A DNA stretch of 64,000 nucleotides from Thermoanaerobaculia bacterium (GTDB taxonomy: Bacteria > Acidobacteriota > Thermoanaerobaculia > Multivoradales > JAHEKO01), in contig CAMYOG010000048.1 in assembly GCA_947259925.1 (NCBI GenBank), positions 35,249-99,248 on the forward strand. The letters run 5' to 3'. The notes under the pieces were generated by a model. The model saw nothing but the letters and a program-made list of their open reading frames with translations. It made no database searches and was not told the DNA's origin. The number at the start of each line of letters is the position of its first letter. Positions within the stretch are counted from its first letter, which is position 1. Of this stretch, positions 56,685 to 64,000 are shown piece after piece. The position numbers and the translations under genes were made by a program.

Positions 56685-58073
56685 ATGTTCACTCGGTTCA
56701 TTCAGCTCTCGAAGATCCACTTCGTCGGCATTGGTGGCGCCGGCATGAGCGGCATCGCCGAGGTCCTGCTCGACTACGAGCTCGAAGTGAGCGGCTCGGA
56801 CCTGGTGGAGAGCGAGGCGACTCGGCGCCTGCGAGAACTCGGCGCGAAGATCGACATCGGCCACCAGGCGGCTCATGTGGAGGACGTCGACCTGGTCGTG
56901 ATCTCCTCGGCGGTCGCGGAGGAGAACCCCGAGGTCCGGGCGGCCCGGGCGGAGAACATCACGGTGGTCGGCCGGGCGGAAATGCTCGCCGAGCTGATGC
57001 GGCTCAAGTACGGCATTGCGGTCGCCGGCACCCACGGCAAGACCACGACGACCTCGCTGGTCGGCACGCTCCTTACCGAAGCGGGCCTCGATCCGACCGT
57101 CATCGTCGGCGGCCGGCTGCGGGTCTCGGGTACCGGCGCGCGGCTCGGCAAGAGCGACTACCTGGTGGCGGAGGCGGACGAGTTCGACCGGAGCTTCCTC
57201 CGTCTGCAGCCGATCGTGGCGGTGATCACCAACATCGACCGCGAGCACCTCGATACCTACGCCGACCTGGACGAGATCTGCGAGGCGTTCGTCACCTTCG
57301 CCAACAAGGTTCCCTTCTTCGGCCAGGTGATCGTCTGTCTGGACGACCCGAACATCCAGCAGATCATGCCGCGGCTCGCCGATCGGCGCGTGGTCACCTA
57401 CGGCGTCTCGCCGCAGGCGGACCTGACCCTGGTCGACCTGGAACGGGCCGGCGTCGGCTGCCGCTTCACCGTCCTGGCGCCCTCCCGGGGTCCGCTCGGG
57501 CAGATCGAGCTGCCGATGCCGGGGCTGCACAACGTCCGCAACGCGCTGGCGGCGGTCTCGGTGGGGCTCGCCCTGGGGCTCGATTTCGAGGCTATCTCGA
57601 GCGCTCTGGCGAGCTTCTCGGGGGTCCACCGACGCTTCGAGCTGCTCGGGCGCTGGCGTGGGGCACACGTCGTCGACGACTACGCACATCATCCGACCGA
57701 GGTGGCGGCGACGCTGGAGGCGGCTCGCGCCGCATTCCCGGGGGCGAAGCTGTGGGCGATCTTCCAGCCCCATCTCTACTCGCGGACCAGGGATCAAGCG
57801 GAGGAGTTCGGACGCTCGCTGCTGGGCGCCGACAGCGCCATCGTCACCGAGATCTACCCCTCGCGCGAGTCGCCGTTGCCGGGAGTGAGCGGCCAGCTGG
57901 TGGTCGAGGCGGCGCGCGAGAGTGGCCATCGCCACGTCACCTTCGCTCCCGACTGGCACGAGCTCCCGAATGCGCTACGCGACCAGGTCGGCGGCGACGA
58001 CGTCATCCTGACCCTCGGTGCCGGCGACATCTATCGCCTGGCCGAGGAGCTCGTGGGCGAGGAGGCGGCGTGA
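56685..58073 (+). CDS. murC: UDP-MurNAc:L-alanine ligase
   Basis: A 462-residue Mur ligase: HFVGIGGAGMSGIAEVL (~12-28), ATP site VAGTHGKTTTTSLVGTLL, EADEFDRSFL, NIDREHLDTY, VDDYAHHPTEVAATL, QPHLYSRTRD. It is followed directly by ftsQ with a 4-bp overlap; the murB and ddl genes that often stand here are missing. Confidence 0.96.
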   Translation: MFTRFIQLSKIHFVGIGGAGMSGIAEVLLDYELEVSGSDLVESEATRRLRELGAKIDIGHQAAHVEDVDLVVISSAVAEENPEVRAARAENITVVGRAEMLAELMRLKYGIAVAGTHGKTTTTSLVGTLLTEAGLDPTVIVGGRLRVSGTGARLGKSDYLVAEADEFDRSFLRLQPIVAVITNIDREHLDTYADLDEICEAFVTFANKVPFFGQVIVCLDDPNIQQIMPRLADRRVVTYGVSPQADLTLVDLERAGVGCRFTVLAPSRGPLGQIELPMPGLHNVRNALAAVSVGLALGLDFEAISSALASFSGVHRRFELLGRWRGAHVVDDYAHHPTEVAATLEAARAAFPGAKLWAIFQPHLYSRTRDQAEEFGRSLLGADSAIVTEIYPSRESPLPGVSGQLVVEAARESGHRHVTFAPDWHELPNALRDQVGGDDVILTLGAGDIYRLAEELVGEEAA

Positions 58074-58888
58074 CCGAGCTCAGACCGATGAGAGACGAGA
58101 TCGAGCGCCCGGAGCTCTATCGTCGGCGTCGCGGTCCGGTGAGCCATCGGCGCAAGCGGCGGCTGGCGGTCCTGCTGCGACCCCTGATGACCGCACTGGC
58201 GGTCGTCGCGACGCCGGCGGGCGCCGCGTACTGGGCGGCGACCACGCCCTACCTCGAGATCGCCGAGATCGAGATCTCGGGCACCGAGCGGGTTTCCGAG
58301 GCATGGGTCAACGAAGCGCTCTCGGGCCTCGAGGGGGAGCACCTGCTGCGGACCGGTCTCGACGACGTCCGGCGCCGGCTGGTGAGCCACGAGTGGATCC
58401 GCGAGATCGCGCTGCGCAAGGAGCTACCCGATCAGATCCATGTCGCGGTCGAGGAGCGGGATCCGGCGGCGGTGCTGCGGATCCGGGGCGAGCTCTGGTT
58501 CGTCGAGCGCGACGCCACCGTGATCGCCAGATACGACCCCCGGCTCGTCGACCGGGAGCTGCTGATCGTCGACGCCCCGGTGGGCGCGAGGTACGAAGTG
58601 GTGCCGGCGCTCGAGCTGGCCGCCGAGTGGCGCCGGCTGAATCCACCCTGGAGCGGTCCGATCGTCGAGATCGAGATCGTCAGCGACGAGGACTTCCGCG
58701 TCCACACCGCGGGCCTCGACTTTCCCATTCTGGTCAGTCCAGGAGCGCTCGAGGCCGGTCTGGCCCGGCTCTCCTGGCTGCTGCCGGAGCTCGAGCGCCG
58801 CTACGAGGCGATCGCTTCGGTCGACCTCAGGTTTTCACGACAACTTGTCTTTCAACCAGCGGCGAGGCCGCAGACAGAGGAAGGGTAG
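58070..58888 (+). CDS. ftsQ: Cell division protein FtsQ
   Basis: A 272-residue bitopic protein: basic cytoplasmic part, one helix (~43-60), a POTRA domain (YLEIAEIEISGTERVSEAWV then VSHEWIREIALRKELPDQIH) and an FtsQ/DivIB C-terminal domain. It links FtsB-FtsL to the divisome. Start is GTG inside the murC stop (GTGA). Six base pairs separate it from ftsA. Confidence 0.9.
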   Translation: MTELRPMRDEIERPELYRRRRGPVSHRRKRRLAVLLRPLMTALAVVATPAGAAYWAATTPYLEIAEIEISGTERVSEAWVNEALSGLEGEHLLRTGLDDVRRRLVSHEWIREIALRKELPDQIHVAVEERDPAAVLRIRGELWFVERDATVIARYDPRLVDRELLIVDAPVGARYEVVPALELAAEWRRLNPPWSGPIVEIEIVSDEDFRVHTAGLDFPILVSPGALEAGLARLSWLLPELERRYEAIASVDLRFSRQLVFQPAARPQTEEG

Positions 58889-58894
58889 ACACGT

Positions 58895-60133
58895 ATGCCC
58901 AAAGCGCATTCTCACCTGGTCGCCGTCGACATCGGCTCTTCGAAGATCGGCGTGCTGATCGCCCAGCCGGATGAGGCTGGAGGAGTCGAGGTCGTCGGCA
59001 GGGGGATGGCAGCGAATCGGGGCACCCGCAAAGGGAACATCGTCAACGTCGAGGCCACCGTCGACTCGCTCAAACAGGCGAGCGAGGAGGCCGAGGTCAT
59101 GGCGGGCGTAGAGATCGAGCGCGCCTACGTCGGCGTCGCCGGCACGGACATACGCTGTGTCAACTCCCGCGGCATGGTCTCGGTGGCGCGCAAGGACCGT
59201 GAGATTACGCGGCAGGACATCTCCCGGGTCCTGGAGGCTGCACAGTCGGCGGCGCTCCCCTCGGACCGCGAGATCCTGCATGCGATCCCCCAGGAGTTCA
59301 TCGTCGACGAGCAGGCGGGGATCAGCGATCCGCTCGGCATGCTCGGCAGTCGCCTCGAAGTCGCCGTCCATCTGGTCACCGCGAACACGACCCGCAACAA
59401 GACGCTGATCACCTGCGTCAATCGGGCCGGGATCGAAGCGATCGAGATCGTGTTCGAGCCGTTGGCGACCGCCGAGAGCGTCCTGACCCACGACGAGCGG
59501 GAGCTCGGTGTACTGCTGATGGACATCGGAGCCGGCACGACCGACTACGCGTTCTATCTCGAGGGAGAGGTTCGGCATAGCGCGGTCCTGCCGGTCGGTG
59601 CCGGCCACTTCACCAACGACCTGGCGATGGTCCTGCGGACGCCGTTCGCCGAGGCCGAGCGGGTCAAGGTCAGCCAGGGTTGTTGTCTCGCCGGGATGGT
59701 GGGTGAGGACGAGGGGATCTCGGTGCCGACCGTCGCCGGCGGCGGCTCGCGCGTGGTGCCCCGGCGCGAGCTGTGCGACATCCTCCAGCCGCGTGCCGAG
59801 GAGATGATGACCCTGCTGCGCGAGGACTTGACGAAGCTCGGCCTCGAGGGCGAGCTCAGGGGTGGCGTCGTCATGACCGGCGGCGGCGCGCAGATGGACG
59901 GCCTGCTGGAGATGGCTCAGCAGGTCTTCAACGCTCCGGTCCGCTACGGCGTGCCCCAGGGACTCGGCGGGCTGGTCGACGTGATCAGCAGCCCGACCTG
60001 GAGCACGGCGTCGGGCCTGTTGCTGTACGGATTGCATGCCGCCGAGAACCAGCAGCGTGAAGCCAAATCGAAGGGCTTCACGGTCGGCGGCATGTTCGGA
60101 AATTTCCGCGAGATGTTCTCGGATCTCTTATAG
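58895..60133 (+). CDS. ftsA: Cell division protein FtsA
   Basis: A 412-residue actin-like protein that tethers FtsZ to the membrane. Phosphate loops: [16 protein letters not shown] (~8-23), [14 protein letters not shown], and [20 protein letters not shown]. The SHS2 (1C) domain (~80-165) includes [18 protein letters not shown]. The C-terminus ends in the amphipathic-looking [13 protein letters not shown] expected for membrane targeting. Confidence 0.95.
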   Translation: MPKAHSHLVAVDIGSSKIGVLIAQPDEAGGVEVVGRGMAANRGTRKGNIVNVEATVDSLKQASEEAEVMAGVEIERAYVGVAGTDIRCVNSRGMVSVARKDREITRQDISRVLEAAQSAALPSDREILHAIPQEFIVDEQAGISDPLGMLGSRLEVAVHLVTANTTRNKTLITCVNRAGIEAIEIVFEPLATAESVLTHDERELGVLLMDIGAGTTDYAFYLEGEVRHSAVLPVGAGHFTNDLAMVLRTPFAEAERVKVSQGCCLAGMVGEDEGISVPTVAGGGSRVVPRRELCDILQPRAEEMMTLLREDLTKLGLEGELRGGVVMTGGGAQMDGLLEMAQQVFNAPVRYGVPQGLGGLVDVISSPTWSTASGLLLYGLHAAENQQREAKSKGFTVGGMFGNFREMFSDLL

Positions 60134-60176
60134 CCCTCGGGCTTGGCCAGAACGAACCAGAAGGAGTGTCGAAAAC

Positions 60177-61436
60177 ATGATCACATTCGAAGACCAGGAC
60201 AAAGAGCCGGGCATCCCGATTACCATCGAAGACGCCGAGGCGATTCCGGCGACGATCAAGGTCGTGGGCGTCGGTGGTGGCGGCGGCAACGCGGTCGACC
60301 GGATGATCGACTGTCGCATGCGCGGCATCGAGTTCATCACCGCCAATACCGATCTACAAGCCCTACGGGGCGCTCAGGCGCCGCACAAGCTCCAGCTCGG
60401 CGAGTCTCTGACTCGCGGGCTGGGAGCCGGCGGCGATCCGGACATCGGCCGTAGGTCGGCGCTCGAGGACACCGACCGCATCCTCGAGATGCTCGAGGGC
60501 TCCGACATGGTGTTCATCACCGCGGGCCTGGGCGGCGGCACCGGCACCGGCGCGGCACCGATCATCGCCTCGTTGGCATCCGAGATCGGCGCCCTGACCG
60601 TGGCGGTGGTGACCAAGCCGTTCGGGTTCGAAGGCCGCCGGCGGATGCTGCAGGCCGAGTCGGGGCTCGAGGAGCTCCAGGAGGCGGTCGACACGCTGAT
60701 CACCATCCCCAACGAGCGCCTGCTCAACTTCGTCGAGCGGGGGACCCCGCTGACCGAGGCGTTCCGGATCGCCGACGATGTCCTGCGCCAGGCGGTTCAG
60801 GGGATCAGCGATCTGATCACCATACCGGGCGAGATCAACGTCGACTTCGCCGACGTCAAGACGGTCATGACCGGCATGGGCATGGCCCTGATGGGCACCG
60901 GCATCGCCAAGGGCGAGAGTCGAGCCCTCGAGGCGGCACAGCGTGCGATCTCTTCTCCTCTTCTCGAGGAGACCTCGATCGAGGGCGCCCGCGGCGTGCT
61001 GCTCAATATCTCGGGCGGTCGCGATCTGGCGCTCGACGAGGTCGCCGAGGCGGCGCGCATCATCGCCGAAGCGGTCGACCACGAGGCCAACATCATCACC
61101 GGCATGGTGGTCGACGAGAGCCTCGACGAGGAGATGAAGGTGACCGTGATCGCCACCGGCTCGAAGTACGGCGCCGACGATTCGTTCTTCGATCGGCCGG
61201 CACCGAGTGCCCGCGAGACCGAGCAGGTAGAAGAATCGCCGCTCATGGACCTGCGTTTCGACGAGCCGGCTCGGCCGGCGGTCGAAGAAGAGCCGCCGGA
61301 GGAAGAGGAGAACGTTCCCTTCTACCGCAAGGTGATCGCGCAGAATCAGGGCGAGGATCCGGGGGGCTATGGGCCCAACTGGTCCAACGTCGACGACTTC
61401 GACATTCCGACAGTCCTTCGCAAGCAGATGGACTGA
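60177..61436 (+). CDS. ftsZ: Cell division GTPase FtsZ
   Basis: A 419-residue tubulin homologue forming the Z ring. Motifs: [26 protein letters not shown], the tubulin signature [21 protein letters not shown], and the T7 catalytic loop [12 protein letters not shown]. After an acidic linker (~345-395) the protein ends in DIPTVLRKQ, the conserved peptide that binds FtsA. AAGGAG stands 10 bp before the ATG at 60177. A strong terminator follows. Confidence 0.97.
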   Translation: MITFEDQDKEPGIPITIEDAEAIPATIKVVGVGGGGGNAVDRMIDCRMRGIEFITANTDLQALRGAQAPHKLQLGESLTRGLGAGGDPDIGRRSALEDTDRILEMLEGSDMVFITAGLGGGTGTGAAPIIASLASEIGALTVAVVTKPFGFEGRRRMLQAESGLEELQEAVDTLITIPNERLLNFVERGTPLTEAFRIADDVLRQAVQGISDLITIPGEINVDFADVKTVMTGMGMALMGTGIAKGESRALEAAQRAISSPLLEETSIEGARGVLLNISGGRDLALDEVAEAARIIAEAVDHEANIITGMVVDESLDEEMKVTVIATGSKYGADDSFFDRPAPSARETEQVEESPLMDLRFDEPARPAVEEEPPEEEENVPFYRKVIAQNQGEDPGGYGPNWSNVDDFDIPTVLRKQMD

Positions 61437-61479
61437 CCGCCTACCTCGGGGCCGCCCGGCCCCACATTTCGTTCCTGGC

Positions 61480-61511
61480 AGGGAGAGCCGCGTGCTCTCC
61501 CTCTTTTTTTT
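61480..61511 (+). terminator. Intrinsic terminator of the division cluster
   Basis: A perfect 9-bp stem (AGGGAGAGC / GCTCTCCCT, loop CGCGT) is followed by C and eight Ts. It ends the mraZ-ftsZ unit 43 bp after the ftsZ stop. Confidence 0.92.
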
Positions 61512-61516
61512 GCCCG

Positions 61517-61537
61517 CTAGCCTGAAGGCCAGGCTAG
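61517..61537. repeat. CTAG-bearing inverted repeat at the ftsZ/murL junction
   Basis: CTAGCCT and AGGCTAG flank a 7-nt loop (GAAGGCC); the right arm holds the TAG stop of the minus-strand gene. No T-tract follows on the minus strand. Confidence 0.35.
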
Positions 61538-62922
61538 GCCGGAAAGAGAGTCTTGTCGACGAATGCGCGGGCGACCGCAGCGCGCCGTTCGAGCACCGGC
61601 ACGATCCGGCTGGCGAGCTCGTCTGGTATCCGGTGGCCATCCGATCGAACCGCGAGCAGGCGATCGACCGTCTCTGGCTCGACCGAGATGACGCGCTTGA
61701 ACAGGTCGATGGCGAGGCCGGTCCAGCCTCTACGAGCGGCGAGCGCCAGCGCCAGCTGCGACTCCTCGACCTGACCGACGCAGTCGAACGGTAGATGTCC
61801 GGCGGAGCCGAGCAGTTGGGAGTAGCCTTCCAGGTTCTCCTCGACGTCGAAGAGGTTCTCGCTGAAGATCTGCAGGGTGTCGGTCCAGGGCAGGAACGCC
61901 GCATAGCCGAGGAAGACGTAGAGGCACTTCGGACATCGGCGGCACCAGGGCTTGGCCACGTTGCACGAGTGGGCGTCCGCGAGAGCGACCACATAGTGGC
62001 GCCCCGCCTCGAAGATCACCGGGTCGTGGACCGGCTTGAGCACGCTGAAGTAGCGGACGGCCGGGAGCAGGTGGCGCTCGACGTACTCGCCGAGCAGGCG
62101 CTCCGCTTCGAGCGACTTGCCCCACTGGTGATTGATCGTCTCCCCGGTCGCCTCCCAGACCAGGTTGCCGGAGTCGGCGCTTCGCTCGTGGGCCACGACC
62201 AGGTTGGTGTAGCCCCGATCGAGGGCCACCGGTAGGGCGAGGAACAGGCTGCTCGGGGTCTCGGCGGTGGTGAACGTCCGCACCCCGAACTCCTCGAGCT
62301 CGCTCGGGCCCGGCTGGAGGTCGTCGAAGACGCGCAGCCGGTGCCGGTGCTGGGGTCGCACGTGGTCGAGCTGTCGATCGATCAACGCGTGCTGGTGGAC
62401 GCTGTCGCCGTAGCTCGAGTGGGAGTAGGTGAGGGCATCGAACGGCTCCTCGATCTCCTCGAAGAGCTTGGCGGCGAGCAGGCTGTCCTTACCGCCACCG
62501 CAGAACAGGAGGGACCGGACCTCCCCTCGCTCCGGAGCCTCGGGCGCCGGGACCGGGGCGTCCGCCCCGCTCTCGACCACCGGTCCTCGCCAGCCCGGGA
62601 GATCGTTCTCGTAGCGCCACTGGGCCCAGACGCCGCCCAGGATCCGGTGCCAGAGATCGAGGAACGGCTCGGTGACGCAGTCGGCGAGCGGGCCGAAGTC
62701 GACCGCCTCCGGCTTCAGGCTGACGAGGCGGTTGAGGTCGAAGGCGATGGCGTGGAAATCGAGCGCGCGCATCAGCTCCGCGCCATGGCGCCGCTCCAGC
62801 TCGGCCAGGTCGAGCGTGTCGTAGTGGAAGCGGGTGGTGAAGGTCCGCCCGTCGAGCTCGACGCTGTACGCCAGCTCGTGCGGCGTTCGGCTGTAGCCGG
62901 TGAGTTTGAGGGTCGACGTCAA
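61534..62922 (-). CDS. MurL-like UDP-MurNAc-L-alanyl-L-glutamate epimerase
   Basis: A 462-residue cytoplasmic protein with a PP-loop ATP-binding motif, SLLFCGGGKDSLLAAKLFE (CGGGKDS at 141-147), then HERSADSGNLVWE (245-257), NHQWGKSLEAERLL (264-277), YFSVLKP, a likely metal-binding C320/C327/C330/C333 cluster (CX6CX2CX2C), and PFDCVGQVEESQLA. From memory these blocks match MurL, the ATP-dependent epimerase of Xanthomonas that turns L-Glu into D-Glu on UDP-MurNAc-dipeptide. The start appears to be TTG at 62922; no better start is visible. It converges on ftsZ and diverges from the VanZ-like gene. Another PP-loop function remains possible. Confidence 0.68.
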   Translation of the reverse strand: MTSTLKLTGYSRTPHELAYSVELDGRTFTTRFHYDTLDLAELERRHGAELMRALDFHAIAFDLNRLVSLKPEAVDFGPLADCVTEPFLDLWHRILGGVWAQWRYENDLPGWRGPVVESGADAPVPAPEAPERGEVRSLLFCGGGKDSLLAAKLFEEIEEPFDALTYSHSSYGDSVHQHALIDRQLDHVRPQHRHRLRVFDDLQPGPSELEEFGVRTFTTAETPSSLFLALPVALDRGYTNLVVAHERSADSGNLVWEATGETINHQWGKSLEAERLLGEYVERHLLPAVRYFSVLKPVHDPVIFEAGRHYVVALADAHSCNVAKPWCRRCPKCLYVFLGYAAFLPWTDTLQIFSENLFDVEENLEGYSQLLGSAGHLPFDCVGQVEESQLALALAARRGWTGLAIDLFKRVISVEPETVDRLLAVRSDGHRIPDELASRIVPVLERRAAVARAFVDKTLFPA

Positions 62923-62957
62923 ACCTTTAGCCGAGAATACAGTAACCTCGCCGCGAG

Positions 62958-63578
62958 ATGGCCCTTACCTCGGCTCGGGAGAAGCGTCTCTGGCTCCAAG
63001 CCGCGCTGGTGCAGATCGCCATCTACGCCTCGCTCGCCTACGTGCGGGGGATCTCCACCTGGCTGCGGGAGCGCAATCTGCTGCGGCTGACGATCGGCCT
63101 GCTCTTTCTGATCGCCGTCGTGCTGATCCTGGACGGGATCCGCCGACGGCGGCCCGGGATCGGTCAGATCCTGGTGCTCGCCGCCTTCGGAGTGATCTAT
63201 CTCGTCGTCCTCTGGGACCTGAAGCAGGTCGAGGAGCGGGTCCACTTCCTCGAGTACGGCCTGGTCGGTGGGCTGATCTACTCCGCTCTCTGGGAGCGGC
63301 GAACCAACCTCGTCGAGGCCGGTACCGGCCCGCGGGGCCTGGCGCGGCTGCCGGCGGTGAGCACGATCGTGATCACCGGCCTGCTCGGCTGGGGTGACGA
63401 GGGGATCCAGGCCATACTTCCCGAGCGCTTCTACGAGCTACGGGACGTCGCGATGAACTTCGCCGCCGGCGTGTTGGTGGTGGCGGCGATGGTCTCGATG
63501 CGCAGGGCCCGCGCCTGGGACAGCCGGCGGGCCGGGCGTCTGAAAGGGGAGCGTCCCGGGTCCATGACCGATCCCTGA
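62958..63578 (+). CDS. VanZ-like family membrane protein
   Basis: A 206-residue protein with about five helices and the VanZ-like signature pattern: RVHFLEYGLVGGLIYSALW followed by GWGDEGIQAILPERFYELRD, where the conserved His/Glu and Asp-Glu-Gln-Arg-type residues sit. Most such proteins are unrelated to resistance and have no known role. The ATG lies 35 bp from the divergent MurL-like gene. Confidence 0.75.
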   Translation: MALTSAREKRLWLQAALVQIAIYASLAYVRGISTWLRERNLLRLTIGLLFLIAVVLILDGIRRRRPGIGQILVLAAFGVIYLVVLWDLKQVEERVHFLEYGLVGGLIYSALWERRTNLVEAGTGPRGLARLPAVSTIVITGLLGWGDEGIQAILPERFYELRDVAMNFAAGVLVVAAMVSMRRARAWDSRRAGRLKGERPGSMTDP

Positions 63579-63636
63579 CACATCGAGAACGACCGGCGGT
63601 AGTAGGCTCGGCCGGGATTCCACTCGGGGGGAGATG

Positions 63637-63999
63637 ATGAACGCGTCCAAAGTCCGCACGGTTCTGTCGTGGACCCTGCTCGTCCTGGTCGCCGCGATGT
63701 TCGCCATGTCGGCGCTGGCCAAACTGGGCGGCCGGATGACCGAGATGTTCGCTGGCTGGGGCTATCCGGCCTGGTTCGCCACCCTGATCGGCGTGCTCGA
63801 GCTGGCCGGGGCGATCGGGTTGGTGGTTCCCAAGACGCTCCGCCTGGCGGTCTACGGGCTGACCGTCATCATGGCCGGTGCGGCCTACACCCATCTGGCC
63901 AACGGCGAGGGTGCCGAGGTGCTGCGACCGATCGTCTTCGCGGCCGTCATGTGGACCGGCCTCTGGCTGCGGGGCAGGGCCGGCTCGGAAGGCGGCTAG
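63637..63999 (+). CDS. DoxX-like small membrane protein
   Basis: A 120-residue protein with four helices and the DoxX pattern: SALAKLGGR near the first helix, GYPAWFATLIGVLELAGAIG, and YGLTVIMAGAAYTHL. The ATG at 63637 (or 63634) follows GGGGGAG. Function unknown. It ends one base before the window edge. Confidence 0.82.
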   Translation: MNASKVRTVLSWTLLVLVAAMFAMSALAKLGGRMTEMFAGWGYPAWFATLIGVLELAGAIGLVVPKTLRLAVYGLTVIMAGAAYTHLANGEGAEVLRPIVFAAVMWTGLWLRGRAGSEGG

Positions 64000-64000
64000 C

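Noticed and set aside
62923..62957. Promoter elements between the MurL-like and VanZ-like genes
   Set aside because: AT-rich hexamers exist but none pairs with a -35 box at suitable spacing within this 35-bp gap.

Overview
The window looks like a chromosomal segment of a high-GC, diderm (LPS-bearing) bacterium, most likely an acidobacterium. Three things support this: a VWFA-related protein of the kind typical of Acidobacteria (44.1-45.4 kb), a full Kdo/lipid A gene set beside a meso-diaminopimelate-type MurE, and hybrid type IV pilus/type II secretion genes. Codons are strongly G/C-ending almost throughout. Nothing in the window indicates a plasmid, prophage, insertion sequence or CRISPR array. 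Genes are packed tightly, no gap exceeds 300 bp, and many neighbours overlap by 4 bp (ATGA/GTGA/TTGA).

Layout. 1-1.4 kb (-): a polyprenyl-phosphate glycosyltransferase (cut by the window edge) and a UbiA-type phosphoribosyltransferase. 1.4-6 kb (+): a YfhO-like membrane protein, then a biotin carboxylase and a separate biotin carrier protein. 6-10.2 kb (-): the lipid A/Kdo operon waaA-lpxK-lpxL-waaF. 10.4-22.2 kb (+): one long secretion/pilus operon, opening with an ECF sigma factor, its zinc-motif anti-sigma factor and a small secretin-domain protein, then GspF/PilC, GspE/PilB, PilM-N-O-P-like proteins, a lipoprotein secretin fused to a cohesin-like domain, and three pseudopilins; dut follows. 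22.8-33.6 kb is the accessory part: a small conserved-looking protein, a DUF3187-like outer membrane protein, membrane glycosyltransferases, an SGNH hydrolase, a broken methyltransferase, a BNR-repeat lipoprotein, an alpha/alpha-toroid protein and a secreted protein ending in 57 consecutive aspartates. 33.7-38.6 kb: nth, a small holin-family membrane protein, yqgE, the initiator tRNA with its terminator, eno-ftsB and a Na+/H+ antiporter. 38.7-45.4 kb: mfd, two parvulin-type foldases and the VWFA protein. 45.4-61.5 kb: an almost complete division and cell wall cluster, mraZ-rsmH-ftsL-ftsI-murE-murF-mraY-murD-ftsW-murG-murC-ftsQ-ftsA-ftsZ, without murB and ddl, closed by a strong terminator. 61.5-64 kb: convergent to ftsZ, a MurL-like UDP-MurNAc-L-Ala-L-Glu epimerase, then a VanZ-like and a DoxX-like membrane protein.

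How it fits together. The dominant theme is the cell envelope: lipid A core synthesis, peptidoglycan precursor synthesis and septation, periplasmic folding, and an export machine crossing both membranes. The most notable items are the MurL-like gene beside the division cluster (possibly an alternative route to D-glutamate in peptidoglycan), the polyaspartate-tailed protein, the secretin-cohesin fusion, the sigma/anti-sigma pair heading the secretion operon, and four exact 10-bp-spaced TGG boxes before mraZ.
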